Positions 35,201-46,300 of a stretch of 64,000 nt of DNA are shown here, in pieces (positions within the stretch are counted from its first letter, which is position 1; every line of letters begins with the position of its first letter). The translations under genes were made by a program, and so were the position numbers. The notes beneath the pieces are model-generated. The model saw only the letters and a program-made list of their open reading frames with translations, did no database searches and had not been told where the DNA came from. The stretch covers positions 1,676,501 through 1,740,500 of the forward strand of contig OY987244.1 in NCBI GenBank assembly GCA_963920765.1, written 5' to 3'. The DNA comes from Ulota crispa (lineage: Eukaryota > Streptophyta > Bryopsida > Orthotrichales > Orthotrichaceae).

Positions 35201-36303
35201 TGGTACAACTCTGTTATCCTTCCTATGATTAGAGATTTCAGGACCTACACCAAAAATCTGAACCAGCATGTCTTCATTGCTTCAGGGTCTTCTTTTTTGC
35301 TCCGTGTTATCTTCTCAATGTCGTCTATGTGAATGCTCAACACGGTTTTCCTCTTAGTCAAATAGTGTTCTCCATTGTGACAATAAGAAATTAATGTTAA
35401 AGCAACGCCTGTCTTGTATGTGAAGACCGCCATGGAAGGCACCCAAGAGGCAGAACGTGTTCTACGTCATTGCTTAACATTACTAGACAAGGTACGGTAT
35501 CACTTGAGCCTGAGATTATGTTTTTCCTCGAAAACATCCTGCTTTGAGTTTCTGTTAGTTTTCTGGTACTCACTGTTTCAAACTTTTGTGGACTCTAGCT
35601 GATGTTCTTTTACTTATCATGAATCTTAGCATTATCGTGTTGTTATGTTGGCATGGATGCACTATCCCCCACGGTTATATGAATGTCTGGCAAACCATTC
35701 TTGAGTAGTGTTGGGCTTGCACTCCTCCCTCTTAGTACTAAAGACAAATAGATAGCTAAAGCAATGTGAGAACAAGTAACGTCAACAGTCTTGTAAACCA
35801 TGGAATCATGGTGATTCGCGACTCAAACTTGGGAACTTTTCTTTCAAATTTTGGAACTCAACATAACACCAGAAGTGCTTCTAAGAAAGGAGACATTAGG
35901 ATCATTACATTTTGGATACCCTGATGCATTGGGGCTGAAGGTGTGACAGAGAAGCTGATTGCAAGATTGTTGCACTTGTAGAAGCAGCGTGTCTTTTTTA
36001 TTCTTTGATTGGATGTCACAACTCTACATGTACTCTAGGTGTTGGATTTGTCGAATAATGACAAAGTAGACTGACAACAGTTTCCCACTGCAGCCTCCCG
36101 GAATAGCGCAAGAACTCATTGAGGTCCCTGAGCTCCAGAGAGAGCACGTTTCATGTCTGCATCATCTAGCAGCGCTGCTTGTGAGGAATAAGAACAAGGG
36201 TTCAAGTGAAAGTAATAAGGCAGCAGAAGAGCAAGCGGCAAGGCTTCTTGGTAGAGCGGAACATATTGAGGCTTCCCTTGCAACCCGTAGGAGATCCAAG
36301 TGA
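29249..36303 (+). CDS. Tetratricopeptide-repeat protein, kinesin-light-chain/nephrocystin type
   Basis: Sixteen exons join in phase with GT-AG introns: 29249-29510, 29955-30193, 30777-30881, 31186-31286, 31442-31520, 32171-32236, 32526-32594, 32786-32842, 33195-33272, 33647-33744, 33951-33996, 34208-34344, 34740-34875, 35137-35202, 35426-35491, 36094-36303. This gives 604 residues. The N-terminal 150 residues look like an organelle-targeting or linker region. TPR helices run from about residue 165 to 415, for example GRLDEAEKYFERALEEAKQG, REYAKAEPLFLESVQRLEQA, QQHKYEEARVCYE, GKLQEAENFQRKILHILELS and LRKLDEAEELFLRCLRVRQK, with the roughly 42-residue spacing of kinesin-light-chain repeats. The C-terminal third (TLIPPLLALVRALNALGVVA and a Lys/Arg end) is helical. 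TPRs bind other proteins and the partner here is unknown. Starts and the 5' acceptors (29,955 or 29,994) are less certain than the rest. At the 31,520/32,171 junction three or four residues of the usual repeat seem missing. Confidence 0.9.
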
Positions 36304-36819
36304 GAACAATGTTTATCTATGCTGCACTTGTTTCCCGTGTCTGACTACAAGTGCACCTTTAGAAATTTTCTCTTATGATGCACTTCTGAAATCAAAATTT
36401 TCTCATGACTCTAGAGCATTTTTTGTAGGCTGAGGTTTTAGTTAGTCAGTCAGGACCCTCGTTCCATTTTTCCTTGCTATTCACTTGTACAGATATCCAC
36501 CCTATGGCAGACTAAGTTTTGCTGTTCTCCATTAGAAGATAGTCCAACATCTCTTTTGCATTGATGATGCTTACCCTTGTAAGTACATGAATGGTCAAAG
36601 TTACAGCTTTCTCTTACTAGAACTCTGTGACCGAGGTAATAGCTTATTTAGTATCCTGGAAATGATGCCCTGGGCTTGTGTAAAAACCTCTTCTTCAAAG
36701 CCAAACAACTCTCAAACTATTGGAGTTTGTAGGTATTAAATTGGCGTAACTCAGAGTACCACGGTTGCCACTCTCCACTTCACATAGCTTGAAACTCTAG
36801 GAGGGATCTAGATGTCGGG

Positions 36820-37184
36820 TTAACCCCTAAACGTCGAGGAGGACGAAAAACGTCCTCCGGCTCTGAAAAAAGATTCTATGGTAAAAAAATAGTCGTTTTT
36901 CATCTGATTTTTTTCAGAAGTGACCATAAACACTTGGTCCATCATGTAAGACAAAAAATTACCTCTTCAGATGCATTCATTTTTTTTGTAATCCAAATTG
37001 TGATAAGATTCAAAAACATGGTGTTAGCTCCCAAGTTGCCCCTCTTGCAATTTTCATAAGGACACCATGCACTATTCACTTTTCCAACTTTTTGAAGCAA
37101 TACTATTGGTGCCCATGTGCAAAACACTGTAGATTGCTAGAGGCAAGGCAAGCCACGGTGATCCATCCGTCCTTTAAGAGTTAG
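36820..37184. mobile_element. TTAA-type inverted-repeat element, 365 bp
   Basis: The left end is TTAACCCCTAAACGTC and the right end is CCGTCCTTTAAGAGTTAG, an imperfect reverse complement; the right edge has decayed to TTAG. Internal sequence (TTTTTGAAGCAATACTAT, CACCATGCACTATTCACTTT) is shared with the left flank of 24,637-25,880. It lies 500 bp downstream of the TPR stop codon. Confidence 0.7.
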
Positions 37185-37446
37185 GCAACCCCTTCAAAAG
37201 TGCCAATGTCAAGCATGTACTCCCATATTGATGTTACTTATTTGGCAATATTCACTACAGTAATGACATAAGTGCATGGTCATGTTTGTTCTAATGGCGT
37301 CTTTTCAGAACCTGTAACTTGAGGCATTTAAGTGCACAAAGCCCTTGAAACAAAAACTCAAGGTCTAAGGTTTCAGATTGGTGCCTGTAAAAGTGCTAAT
37401 TCCTTAAAACAATTCCATCTTAAGCTATATCAAACAATAACCGTAC

Positions 37447-38406
37447 TTAACCCCTAAAGGACCAAGTGGTTGTTCAATAGCCACTTGAGAACTGGGGTAG
37501 GGTCATATGAAGTTAATTTTTATTAGATGTTCTCAAAATTGTTACACAAGGTGCAAATATGTATCCTCCAAGTGCAAATCTAATTTTTTCCCAATCGGAG
37601 GCCCGGTTCAAAAGTTATGTTACCCAAAAGCAATTGAGCAATTCTGGCAATTTGAGCATCTTTGGAGAGTCTTATGCTGAAACTCTCATCAACTTTTGAA
37701 ATTTGGCAAGTATGTAACTAAAAAAACAATAATGTACAATTTTCAAAAAAATAAATAAATAGAGCTTTCACATCACATTTTGAAGGGAGTCAAATTTTGT
37801 TAATTATGTTCAGGTAGTTTCAAGAAAAATAAATTCCTCTAACTTCAAGCCCTATTATCTTTCAATCTATAAACCAAAGCTCTTGAAACTTTTTTTCACA
37901 GATTCCGGATGTTTGTCTCCAACTATCTACCGTTTGGATTTCAAATTAAAGACTTCCATATTGCACAAGAAATCGTGAAAGAATGACTAATGTATTGCCA
38001 ATTCACTAAACCTCCTTGCATTGGAGGGTGATTTAGAATAAGCTAAACTCTATATTTGCATCTGAAAATTTTCATGAGTGAACCTAGCATCATATACTTG
38101 TGAATGGTCAAAAGCTCATTTTTGTGTAGAGCAAAAAAATTACTTTAGGAAGGGTCAAAGTCTGCTGACCTTGTTTTGCAGGAATGAAAAAAAGTTGTTT
38201 TTCTCACTTCAAACGTTATAATCTTACAATCTGCGTTGTCAAATGGACTGAGATTTTTTCCACACGTAAGTTTATTGGTTTTACAAACTCCTATATGGTT
38301 GGAAATGAGAAAAAAAGATTTTATTTTTGATTTTGGGCAATGCTTTAAAAGTTGACAGTTTCTGAGATTATTTCTCAAAAAACACCCTTGGTCCTTCAGG
38401 GGTTAA
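37447..38406. mobile_element. TTAA-bounded inverted-repeat element, 960 bp
   Basis: The left end TTAACCCCTAAAGGACCAAG pairs with CTTGGTCCTTCAGGGGTTAA at the right with one mismatch. TTAA is exact on both sides with no longer duplication outside. The inside has no coding frame and shows little further self-complementarity. Confidence 0.82.
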
Positions 38407-40050
38407 ATACAATTCATTTTGTCTTATAAACAGAAAGAAGATTGCATGGTCCACTAAGTGGTTTCTTAGTCACATGTACAGTACTACCAAGAGCAAACTT
38501 GCTAAAGCAGCAAATGGATCAACATCAGAGCTAGGACACAATCATAGAATGCTGGATCTACAAAGGACAAATACCTACGTAACCATCACTCTCTGCTGCC
38601 TAGAAGCCACTTTTTGCATAAGATGCGAATCTTGGATTTGGGGTACATTTCATATGTGACTGGATTTGTTGGCTACTTGGCATTGTACCGCAAGGGAAGA
38701 CGCTTTGCATTGAAGAAGCTACTACAGTATCTCAAGGAAATTTGATTAATTTACTTGAAATTTGAGCCCAGGTGGTATATTGGTATATGGATAAAGTCTA
38801 TCATAGAATAGTCACTTGTTAAAAAAGAAAAAACAATAAAAAGTTGAATGAAATGCAGTGGAAGTGCCTATCATGGTTGTCACATTGGATCGCTTGTCTA
38901 CCTATTTGTCCATATGTTCAAAGTGCCTAATTGAGCTCATGGTCCGTTTGATGTAGTCAACTTATAATTGACTTCAAAAATGACAAAAATGACAACAAAA
39001 ATTTTACTCCGTACATGGTGACGTTTGTTGTTGCCAACATGAAGTCAAAATGTGGATTGCAAGTCATATTAAGTACTAAAAATTAAAAATAATAATTTGA
39101 TTCTCCCTATTTTAGGTCAAAAACCCTATTAATGCCATAAAAAACACAAGAAGACAGACACATCCGTATGTGTTGTCCATTTAGTGAGTCTGCATGTGCT
39201 AAAACTAAAAATTGATCAATTTTGCAAGAAATGAAGTAAAAGAGTGTAGGATTTTTGTTGACTTAAACCTAGTCAAATTAAGTAATTTGAGTAATTTTGA
39301 CTTACAACTAACAATTTTTTTTGTCAGCTTGACAATATGTCGTTACGTTGGTGCAATTCAACTATTCAAGCCACATGGCCTAAACCGAAGATCTATATTT
39401 TTTTTTCTATTTTGCAGCACAAAATTAGTAGTGAAGATGTATGTTACAATTTGTTGCGTATGAATACCTCCAATTTAACAAGATTGACGTTACTAAGTAA
39501 GTTGATGATCATAGTTAGTTTGCAGCACGGTAGTAAATATCACAACTTAGTTCCAAAATGTGGTATATATTGCACCTTTGGGAAAGTATTTAAATTTTTC
39601 TAATATTGGAACGCATCTAAGTTGGATAAAATATCCATCCATGGAAATAGCTCAAAGCAATTATACGACCTTATTTGAAAAATATTAGCCCCATTTGGGA
39701 TTTCTTTGGCAACAAGGAAATTTTATTGTTTCATTTTGTTTCACTTGGTTTCTTTGCATTCTCTTCACATTACCATATTCAATAACTTGGGAAAATTGTG
39801 AGTTTTAAATATAAAGTTATTTCTTTTGACATTGAAGAGCAAGTTTTGTTATTGTCATTTTTAGTGCTTTTTAACTTATTGAGAACTTAACCCATAATTT
39901 TAAATATTGACAATAAACATGCAAAATGTATTATCTCTAAAATATAAAAAATGATTTACATTTAAAATGAAACTTGATTGCTAATAAGCCAAAGAGGTGA
40001 TTGCTTTCTGCCAACATAGAAATATACTTTGTAAACTTCCATAAGGTGCT
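38407..40050. other. AT-rich DNA, nothing recognised
   Basis: Short open frames (for example around 39,212-39,603) lack exon character. No paired repeats were found. Confidence 0.35.
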
Positions 40051-41012
40051 CACTAGTAGAAAATTTAGCACAAAATCAACAAAATTTCAACTAAAAACTA
40101 TTGATTTTTTTTGTTGATTTGGTCAAGTTGATTTGGATATTTTTCAACACAAGTATGTTGATTTTTTGTTGATTTTCTATTGATTTTTTGTTGATTATTT
40201 GTTGTTTTCTGTTGATTTTCTGTTGATTTTTTGTTAATTTTCACGTATTTTATGTTGTTCAATTTTTTTTTTAAATTTTAAACTTATTTTTTTCATAAAT
40301 TTTTTTTTTTTTCTAAACATAAAAAAGTGAAATTTTTTTAGGGACTGGGCAAGTGCCCGTAACATCGGGCACTGTCTAAGGCGCCGGGCACCTGTCCACA
40401 TCACCGGACAAGACTGTCGTTAGTGGAGTTTGAATCCCCCACCTCCAAGTTCACAAACCATAAGACTACTACATCATTCACAACCGCTAGTACACATGCA
40501 CTCACACATGTGCACAATAAAATCATGATTCTATTTGTACATTAAATGTTCATGTTTTTAGTAACCCAGTAGACTTTGGAAGCTATTTCAGCTCATTAAA
40601 AGACTTTTTTTCAAAAAACTTAAAACTAAAAAAAGTTGGTAAATGTATTTTACTTTCACCTCCAACAAGTTTTTTTTGGACTTCCATCTTTTTATCAAAA
40701 GTTATGAGCTAAAATCAAAGAAGGTGTTTATAAATTTAAAAAAATTGTTTATTTCTATCCTTTTGATTTTGCTTATAAATTTTTATCAGAATTTGCAAAT
40801 CTCAAAAGGATTGTTGCAGGCAAAGGTTGGATTCATTAATAATTATTTTTTAGTGCTAGTTTTTTTGTAAAAAGAACCTTATTCTATTAAAATAGCCTTC
40901 ATAGTTTGATAGCTTTAAATAACATGAAATCGTGAAAAGTTACAGAATTAAAACCTTGCAATTATAAAATCAAAATTCTATAGACTTTTGAATAGTTTTG
41001 GATATTTTTTAA

Positions 41013-41422
41013 GGGCATTGATATGTGAACCACACCCTTTGAACTACTATACCACACCCTCGGGATAAATTTTAGATTTCTACCATCAAAAATTTGAGTT
41101 TGAGAATTTTGAATTCAAATTTGGACTTCGAGACCATGATATTGTCTAGGACCATAAAAAAAGTTGCAATTCAACATCACCCAATGAAAAAGCTTACCTT
41201 TTTTTACAAATAAAAGTAAAATTAACAATTTTCTCCCTAACTAAACTTTTTCATTGGGTGTTGTTGAATTGCAACTTTTTATGGCTCTAGACAAAACAAT
41301 GGTCTCTAAGTCCAAATCTAAATTCAAAATTTTCAAATTCAGCTTTTTGATGGTAGAAATCTAATACTTATCTCGTGGTGTGATATAGTAATTGGAAGGG
41401 TGTGGTACACATATCAATTCCC
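41013..41422. mobile_element. Mutator-like MITE nested inside the CACTA element, 410 bp
   Basis: The left end GGGCATTGATATGTGAACCA pairs with the right end GGTACACATATCAATTCCC. Flanks ATTTTTTAA (41,004-41,012) and ATCTTTTAA (41,423-41,431) match at 8 of 9 bases. The arms pair for about 180 bp, including TTGCAATTCAACAACACCCA-type sequence. Its inside resembles 9,090-9,490. It inserted after the CACTA element had formed. Confidence 0.85.
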
Positions 41423-42359
41423 ATCTTTTAAAGCTTATAAAAATATTTTATAAGATTGTTTTCTTTTTAATTCATTTGGTTAGTAACAGAAGGAAAAATA
41501 CTAAAATTACCCTTTAAGTCTTTCAAAATATCAAGTTTACGCTGAAAATATTTGAAACATAAAAAATATTCCTTATTTTTTGTAGGAATATCAATTATAC
41601 TCCTATTATTTTGCAAAAATAATAAAAACACTCTTCTATTTTGAAATGTTAAATATATCCTTGTGTTATTTGAAATGTAAAAATCACCTTTGGTTTCTTG
41701 TAAGAATTTGCATTAAACTATACACTTGGTTATCATATAACACAAAGATATAAATAATTTAAAATAGTTGAGGAGCATTTTTAATATTTTCCCAATACAT
41801 TAGAAACATTGTTGATATTTATACAAAAAGGAAAGATATTTTTGGTATTTTTAATCCTTAAGGGACATATATGATTTTTTCAAAGACTTAAGGAGCATCT
41901 TTTATATTTGTTTGTAAAGAAATTTTGGTATCTAAAACAACAAAATGTTGTACTTTTTATATAAATTTTTGTTGAATTAGTGAGGTTGTGTCCAAAAGTG
42001 TCTAGATCAATAGAAACTATTGATTTTTTTGTTATTATGGTCATGTTTTTACTTGACTTTAAAGGCTGCTAATTTTAAATCTAACCAAATTGTGAAAAGT
42101 AAAGAAAATAAAACCAGTCAATGTACACTCAAACTTCTAAAAGATTTTTTTTTTTTAAACTTCTTTTAATTTTTAAAACTTCAAAACATTTTAATGAGGT
42201 CCAAAAAGATTCTAGAAAGATTTCAAAAACAAACCTAAACTACTGTAATAGTTTTTTTATTAAAAATGTTTTAAAGTATTTTGATGAATTATAAAAAGAT
42301 TCCTAAAGGACTCTAATTTAGTCTAAGAGATTCGATTTCTATAAGTATTTTGAAGTACT

Positions 42360-43070
42360 TCAACAAATTTCATAAAGATTTTAAAAAGATTTTCAAAAAT
42401 TCCAAAAAGGTTCTTGAAAATTCTCTGAGATTCTCAAAGATTTTTTAAATTTCCAAAAAGATTCTCAAAAGATTCCCAAAGATTCCCAAAGATTCTTGAA
42501 GATTCTCGAAGCTTCTCAAAGCATCCAAGAAGATTCCAAGAAGATTCTTAAAGATTTTCAAAAATTCTCAAAAAATTTCAAAATTCCTAGAACATTTCCA
42601 AAGATTCTCAAATATTTCAAACTATTCTCAAAAATTCTCAAGAATTCTCAAATATTCCTAAAAGATTCTCAAAGATTCCAAGAAGATTCTCAACGATTTC
42701 CGAAGATTCTCAAACAATCTCAAAGATTCCAAAAAACTTGAAAAGATTTCCAAAGATTTCCAAAGATTCTCAAAGATTCCTAAAAGATTCCTAAAAGATT
42801 CTCAATTGTCCTCAAACATTCTCAAAGATTCCATAAAAACTTGAAAAGATTCCCAAAGATTTCCAAAGATTCTCAAAGACTCTCAAAGATCCCTAAAAGA
42901 TTCTCATAGATTGCAAGAAGATTCTCAAAGATTCTAAAATCTTGAAAAGATTCTTAAATATATTTAAAAATCATGAAAAGATTCTCAATGATTTCCAAAA
43001 GATTCCAAAAGATTCTTAAAGATTCCCAAAAGATTCCCAAAAGATTCCCAAAAGATTCCAAAATTTTTGT
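42360..43070. repeat. Degenerate minisatellite of AAGATTCTCA-type units
   Basis: About 700 bp are made of variable 10-24-bp units built on AAGATTCTCA, AAGATTCCCA and AAGATTTCCA. It lies near the right end of the CACTA element, just inside the subterminal repeats. The open frame 42,496-42,741 is a by-product of the repeat. Confidence 0.9.
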
Positions 43071-43699
43071 TGATTTAAATAATGGTGTCCAAATCAACAG
43101 AACGTATTTAGTTTTTTACAGAATTCTGTTAAATTAGTCAATTAGCATGGGCAAATGCCCAAATCAACAAAAAATTATTGGTTTTTTGTTGTTTTGGACG
43201 GAGTTTTCTACTAGTGGCTAGACCTTCCAAACTAAGTGCACTACAAGGTATTCAACATTAGGGGTAGTCAAGCCTTCAAGAATGAAACTTTTGTGAGGAA
43301 TGAGAAATTCAAGAGTGAAAATAGGAACAAATTAGAGCACTTCTCCATGAAGAAGGTGTAACTTCCCTTTTGTGGGTGGTGAAGAATAAAGAATGATTAA
43401 AGCAAGAAGAGCAATGGTTAAAAAGGAAAAATTGATGATTAAACAAAGACAAGGAGAGGAGAAAAAAAGTGTAAAGTGAGGGTGAAATGCTTGCTTGCAA
43501 AGATTTCTTCACCCCATTCTTCTCTTGTGGAGGTGAAGAGAAAAATTTCTCAATTTTCAAAGAATGGGGTCCCCCAAAAATCAAGGAGAGACTGCCACAA
43601 TTGCATTTTGTGAAGATTGAGAGTGGGTGAAAGAAGATATGGCTACCCTTATTGTGGACTAAGGTAGGAGGCTTTGAAACCATTCGGCATTAAAACCGT

Positions 43700-44160
43700 C
43701 CACTCTTCTCAAATGCATGCCTTTTGTACATGTTGCTTTTTATAAGCTTCAACAATGTACAATTATAGTACATTTGAGGAGGTGGACAATTTTAGAGACC
43801 TATGACCTTTCCACTTCCACATTTCATAACCAATTCCACAAAGCTCCAAAAAATACAAAACAACTTGGGTTAGATGCCAATTTCTCTTGTCTTTCAAAGA
43901 AATTTACTGAAAAATATTCAAAAAAATTTCACCTCCCCAAAATTCAGTTTCAGCCCTTCGATGGACGGTCTATGAGCCTCCTACCTGAGCTCCTGAGCTT
44001 AGGATTCAAGCCCAGCATCTGGAGTACCAGTCAATGCATTTGTGAATTTCAATGGGAGGTAAGAGGCACTGAAAGCTTGGATGTGTGGGTTGAGAACTTC
44101 TGGTTGTCGATCTGCAGGAATAGCTTTACTTAGTGCACTGCGAGTGACGATGGCTTTCTA
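43700..44160 (+). other. Exon-like island, unidentified
   Basis: A plus-strand frame (43,717-44,133) contains LPELLSLGFKPSIWSTSQCI and then EFQWE at a GTAAGA donor (about 44,057). An acceptor-like CTGCAG follows at 44,118. G+C content is above the surroundings at 43,940-44,270. The first half of the frame is low in complexity and may be chance. It could be a relic exon. No family recognised. Confidence 0.25.
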
Positions 44161-44318
44161 CTGAGCTATGCCAACTCTGGTGTCCAGATATTGCTGTATT
44201 CTGGGCGGGATTCTGGGAAGTGATGTCAATGCTGCTCCTGGCAATAGAGACCATTGTTTTGTTAATGGCTTCTTTTTACTGCTGAGAAATGTAGTTTCCA
44301 TATGAAGAAAGCTCATAA

Positions 44319-44590
44319 CGCCATATTCGTTAATTTGGGACTAAACTCCCATTTTGGGAATAAACTAGGTTTAAAGTAATCACCTTCAATTGAGCTCTAA
44401 GTTTAAGCAGCATTTTTTTTGGTACACGTACCCTCACTTGAGAGAAGAAATTTGCAAGGGACAAAATCTTAATGGCTCAAATTGAATTTGATATTTTCAT
44501 ATCTAGCGTTTAAACCGTTTAAGGTAACTTTTTGGACTTAATTTGAAGTACAATTGGGAATCGCTTTTTCCCAATTTAACAAATAAGGCG
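44319..44590. mobile_element. Short inverted-repeat element, family D
   Basis: The ends CGCCATATTCGTTAATTTGG and CCAATTTAACAAATAAGGCG pair imperfectly. The inside (GAAATTTGCAAGGGACAAAA and a GTTTAAAGTAATCACC stretch) is the reverse of the inside of 2,322-2,588. This pair defines the family. Confidence 0.6.
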
Positions 44591-45660
44591 TTTCATGTAC
44601 ACAAAACCTAAATGTAGTGGAGTCTCAAATGTTTTCTACCCACGTCCTCCCTTCTATATTGGCGTGTATTTGTTCATATTTTGTTTTACCTAGTTCGTCT
44701 TACTATCTGTAAGTGGAGTCATAACATTGTTAACCTTCACTACGGGGTTCCCTTTTGCTCCCCTAATATGAGAATCCTGCAGCCAATGCGATTGGCGGAC
44801 TCTGGACCAACACCAGTGGAGATCTTTAACTGAACTCAAGCCCAGGTATCCAGGGGCAAATATCCCTCCAGCTGAGGGAGGAATATGACCTGGTAAACAA
44901 ACAATGTTATGAGTAGGCATGATTAAATTACATTACTCTGCCTACTATTATTTGGATGAAAGTATGACTATCTTTTTCACCACTACAGTACATTTCATTA
45001 ACACAGCAAAAGTTTCAGAAGAAGGACCTGGTCTCCCAAACCTACAATTCTGTTCGTTGCTATATTTATCGTCTTTGAAGATCAAAGATTGGTACTTTCC
45101 CTGCCGTCTGTGTACCACTGTAGAGGTAGTTATAATTTAATAAATAGTTTACTTTGTTCAGCTGGATACGTACTAATTCTCACCGTTTGAGCAATGAACG
45201 GAGAGAGCCGAAAAACAATAGAAAGTCAGCGGAATGAATTGTGCAAAAAACCGATTGAAATCTAAATAAATTGGCTAAAAATCAAATAAATTTTTGAAAA
45301 ATTTCCAATTATAGTGTAAGTATATGATGAATAGTCGACACATCCATTTGGATAAAAATGAGAAATGTAAGCTTTTAACCGAAAAAGCTCAAAATCTCCC
45401 CGCACACTGCGTTTGAGTATACATTCTGAGGCAATAGGGCCGCGCACATGACATTTTGTAAGCCCACCGTTGGACGTCGCACCAGCTTGGGCGGGCCCCC
45501 ACCCTGACCTAGTTTTTGAATGCAGCAGGTTCACGGAGCTTTCCGCTGGGTGAAAAAAAATACCTCCCCTCACTCTCCCAAGGCAAACATTAAAAAAATA
45601 TCTCCCCTCACTGTCCCCAGGAAAACATTGTTGTTGCCCTTTTCTGTTCACAAACTTTAG
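44591..45660. other. Mixed DNA with a G+C-richer patch and a 38-bp tandem pair
   Basis: A patch at 45,400-45,640 is richer in G+C. In it, 45,554-45,591 and 45,592-45,629 are a tandem pair of 38-bp units around CTCCCCTCACTSTCCC. Minus-strand frames at 44,690-44,920 and 45,262-45,651 lack splice support. I recognise no gene. Confidence 0.35.
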
Positions 45661-46086
45661 TATATAAAAATTGGCGTTTTACTTTGTGTGATTTTTTGAA
45701 ATTTTTATAAATGATGAGGAATTCAAAGATCTACTTGGGAATGTAAATTTTTCTTCATTCCGACATTTATTGAAGAAGTTAATTATGAAAATCTAGAAAA
45801 TGATGCTCCTTGGATAGCCAAAAACTTCTTTAAAAATTTCATTTTTTCAAATAAAAATTTGAAATAGGTTCTTCATACTTATATAGATGTGGGGAGTTTT
45901 AAATCATTCAATGTTGATAAATGAGATGAAAGTTATGAGAAGTTTTAGTTTGAGCGTAGGTGTGGTTTTGAGAGTTCCTCATCTTCCGTAAAAGTCTCAA
46001 AAAAACACGCAAAGTAGTTTAGCCATAGGTACATGCCTGTAATCCCATTTGTCCCTCAAAAGGGCCCTTTGTCCTTTAGGGGTTAA
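45660..46086. mobile_element. Right-end fragment of a TTAA-type element
   Basis: It ends TTTGTCCTTTAGGGGTTAA at 46,086. Inside it shares CATTTATTGAAGAAGTTAA and a CATAGGTACATGCC stretch with 16,432-17,374 and with 26,856-27,240. The left end is missing. Confidence 0.65.
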
Positions 46087-46300
46087 GGGGGTTTTTCTTA
46101 TATTGAAAAATGTGCATATGGATGTTTTCTATATACCCATGCAATCAAGTCTCAAAATAAAATTCACTAGTAAATTTCAATCAACGTTCTTGTAACACAA
46201 TGATTGTGACACAAAATAATTTACCAAAAATAGGATTTTGATTTTTTGGGGTTGAATTTTGATATGCTTGATTTTGATTGGGTATGAAATATATAAATAT
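46087..46300. mobile_element. Half copy of the family C hairpin
   Basis: The sequence GGATGTTTTCTATATACCCA through GGTTGAATTTTGATATGC follows the order of the right arm at 18,270-18,480 and 25,520-25,710. The opposite arm is absent. It directly abuts the TTAA end at 46,086. Confidence 0.6.

Larger units (their letters stand above)
40051..43216. mobile_element. Non-autonomous CACTA (EnSpm) transposon, 3,166 bp
   Basis: Both termini are CACTAGTAGAAAA (13 bp, perfect inverted repeats), and GCT is duplicated directly outside them (40,048-40,050 and 43,217-43,219), the 3-bp duplication expected for CACTA elements. Subterminal regions are packed with the word TGTTGATTTT or its complement (40,075-40,230 and 43,060-43,200), as in the transposase-binding arrays of this superfamily. 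No transposase frame is present. The interior holds a G+C-richer stretch at 40,340-40,500, a nested Mutator-like MITE at 41,013-41,422 and a minisatellite at 42,360-43,070. Confidence 0.93.

Noticed and set aside
42496-42741. 81-codon Lys/Phe/Ser-rich frame
   Set aside because: Translation of the AAGATTCTCA minisatellite.
43309-43683. 124-codon minus-strand frame
   Set aside because: Phe/Ser/Leu-rich product of a purine-rich stretch; no recognisable motif.
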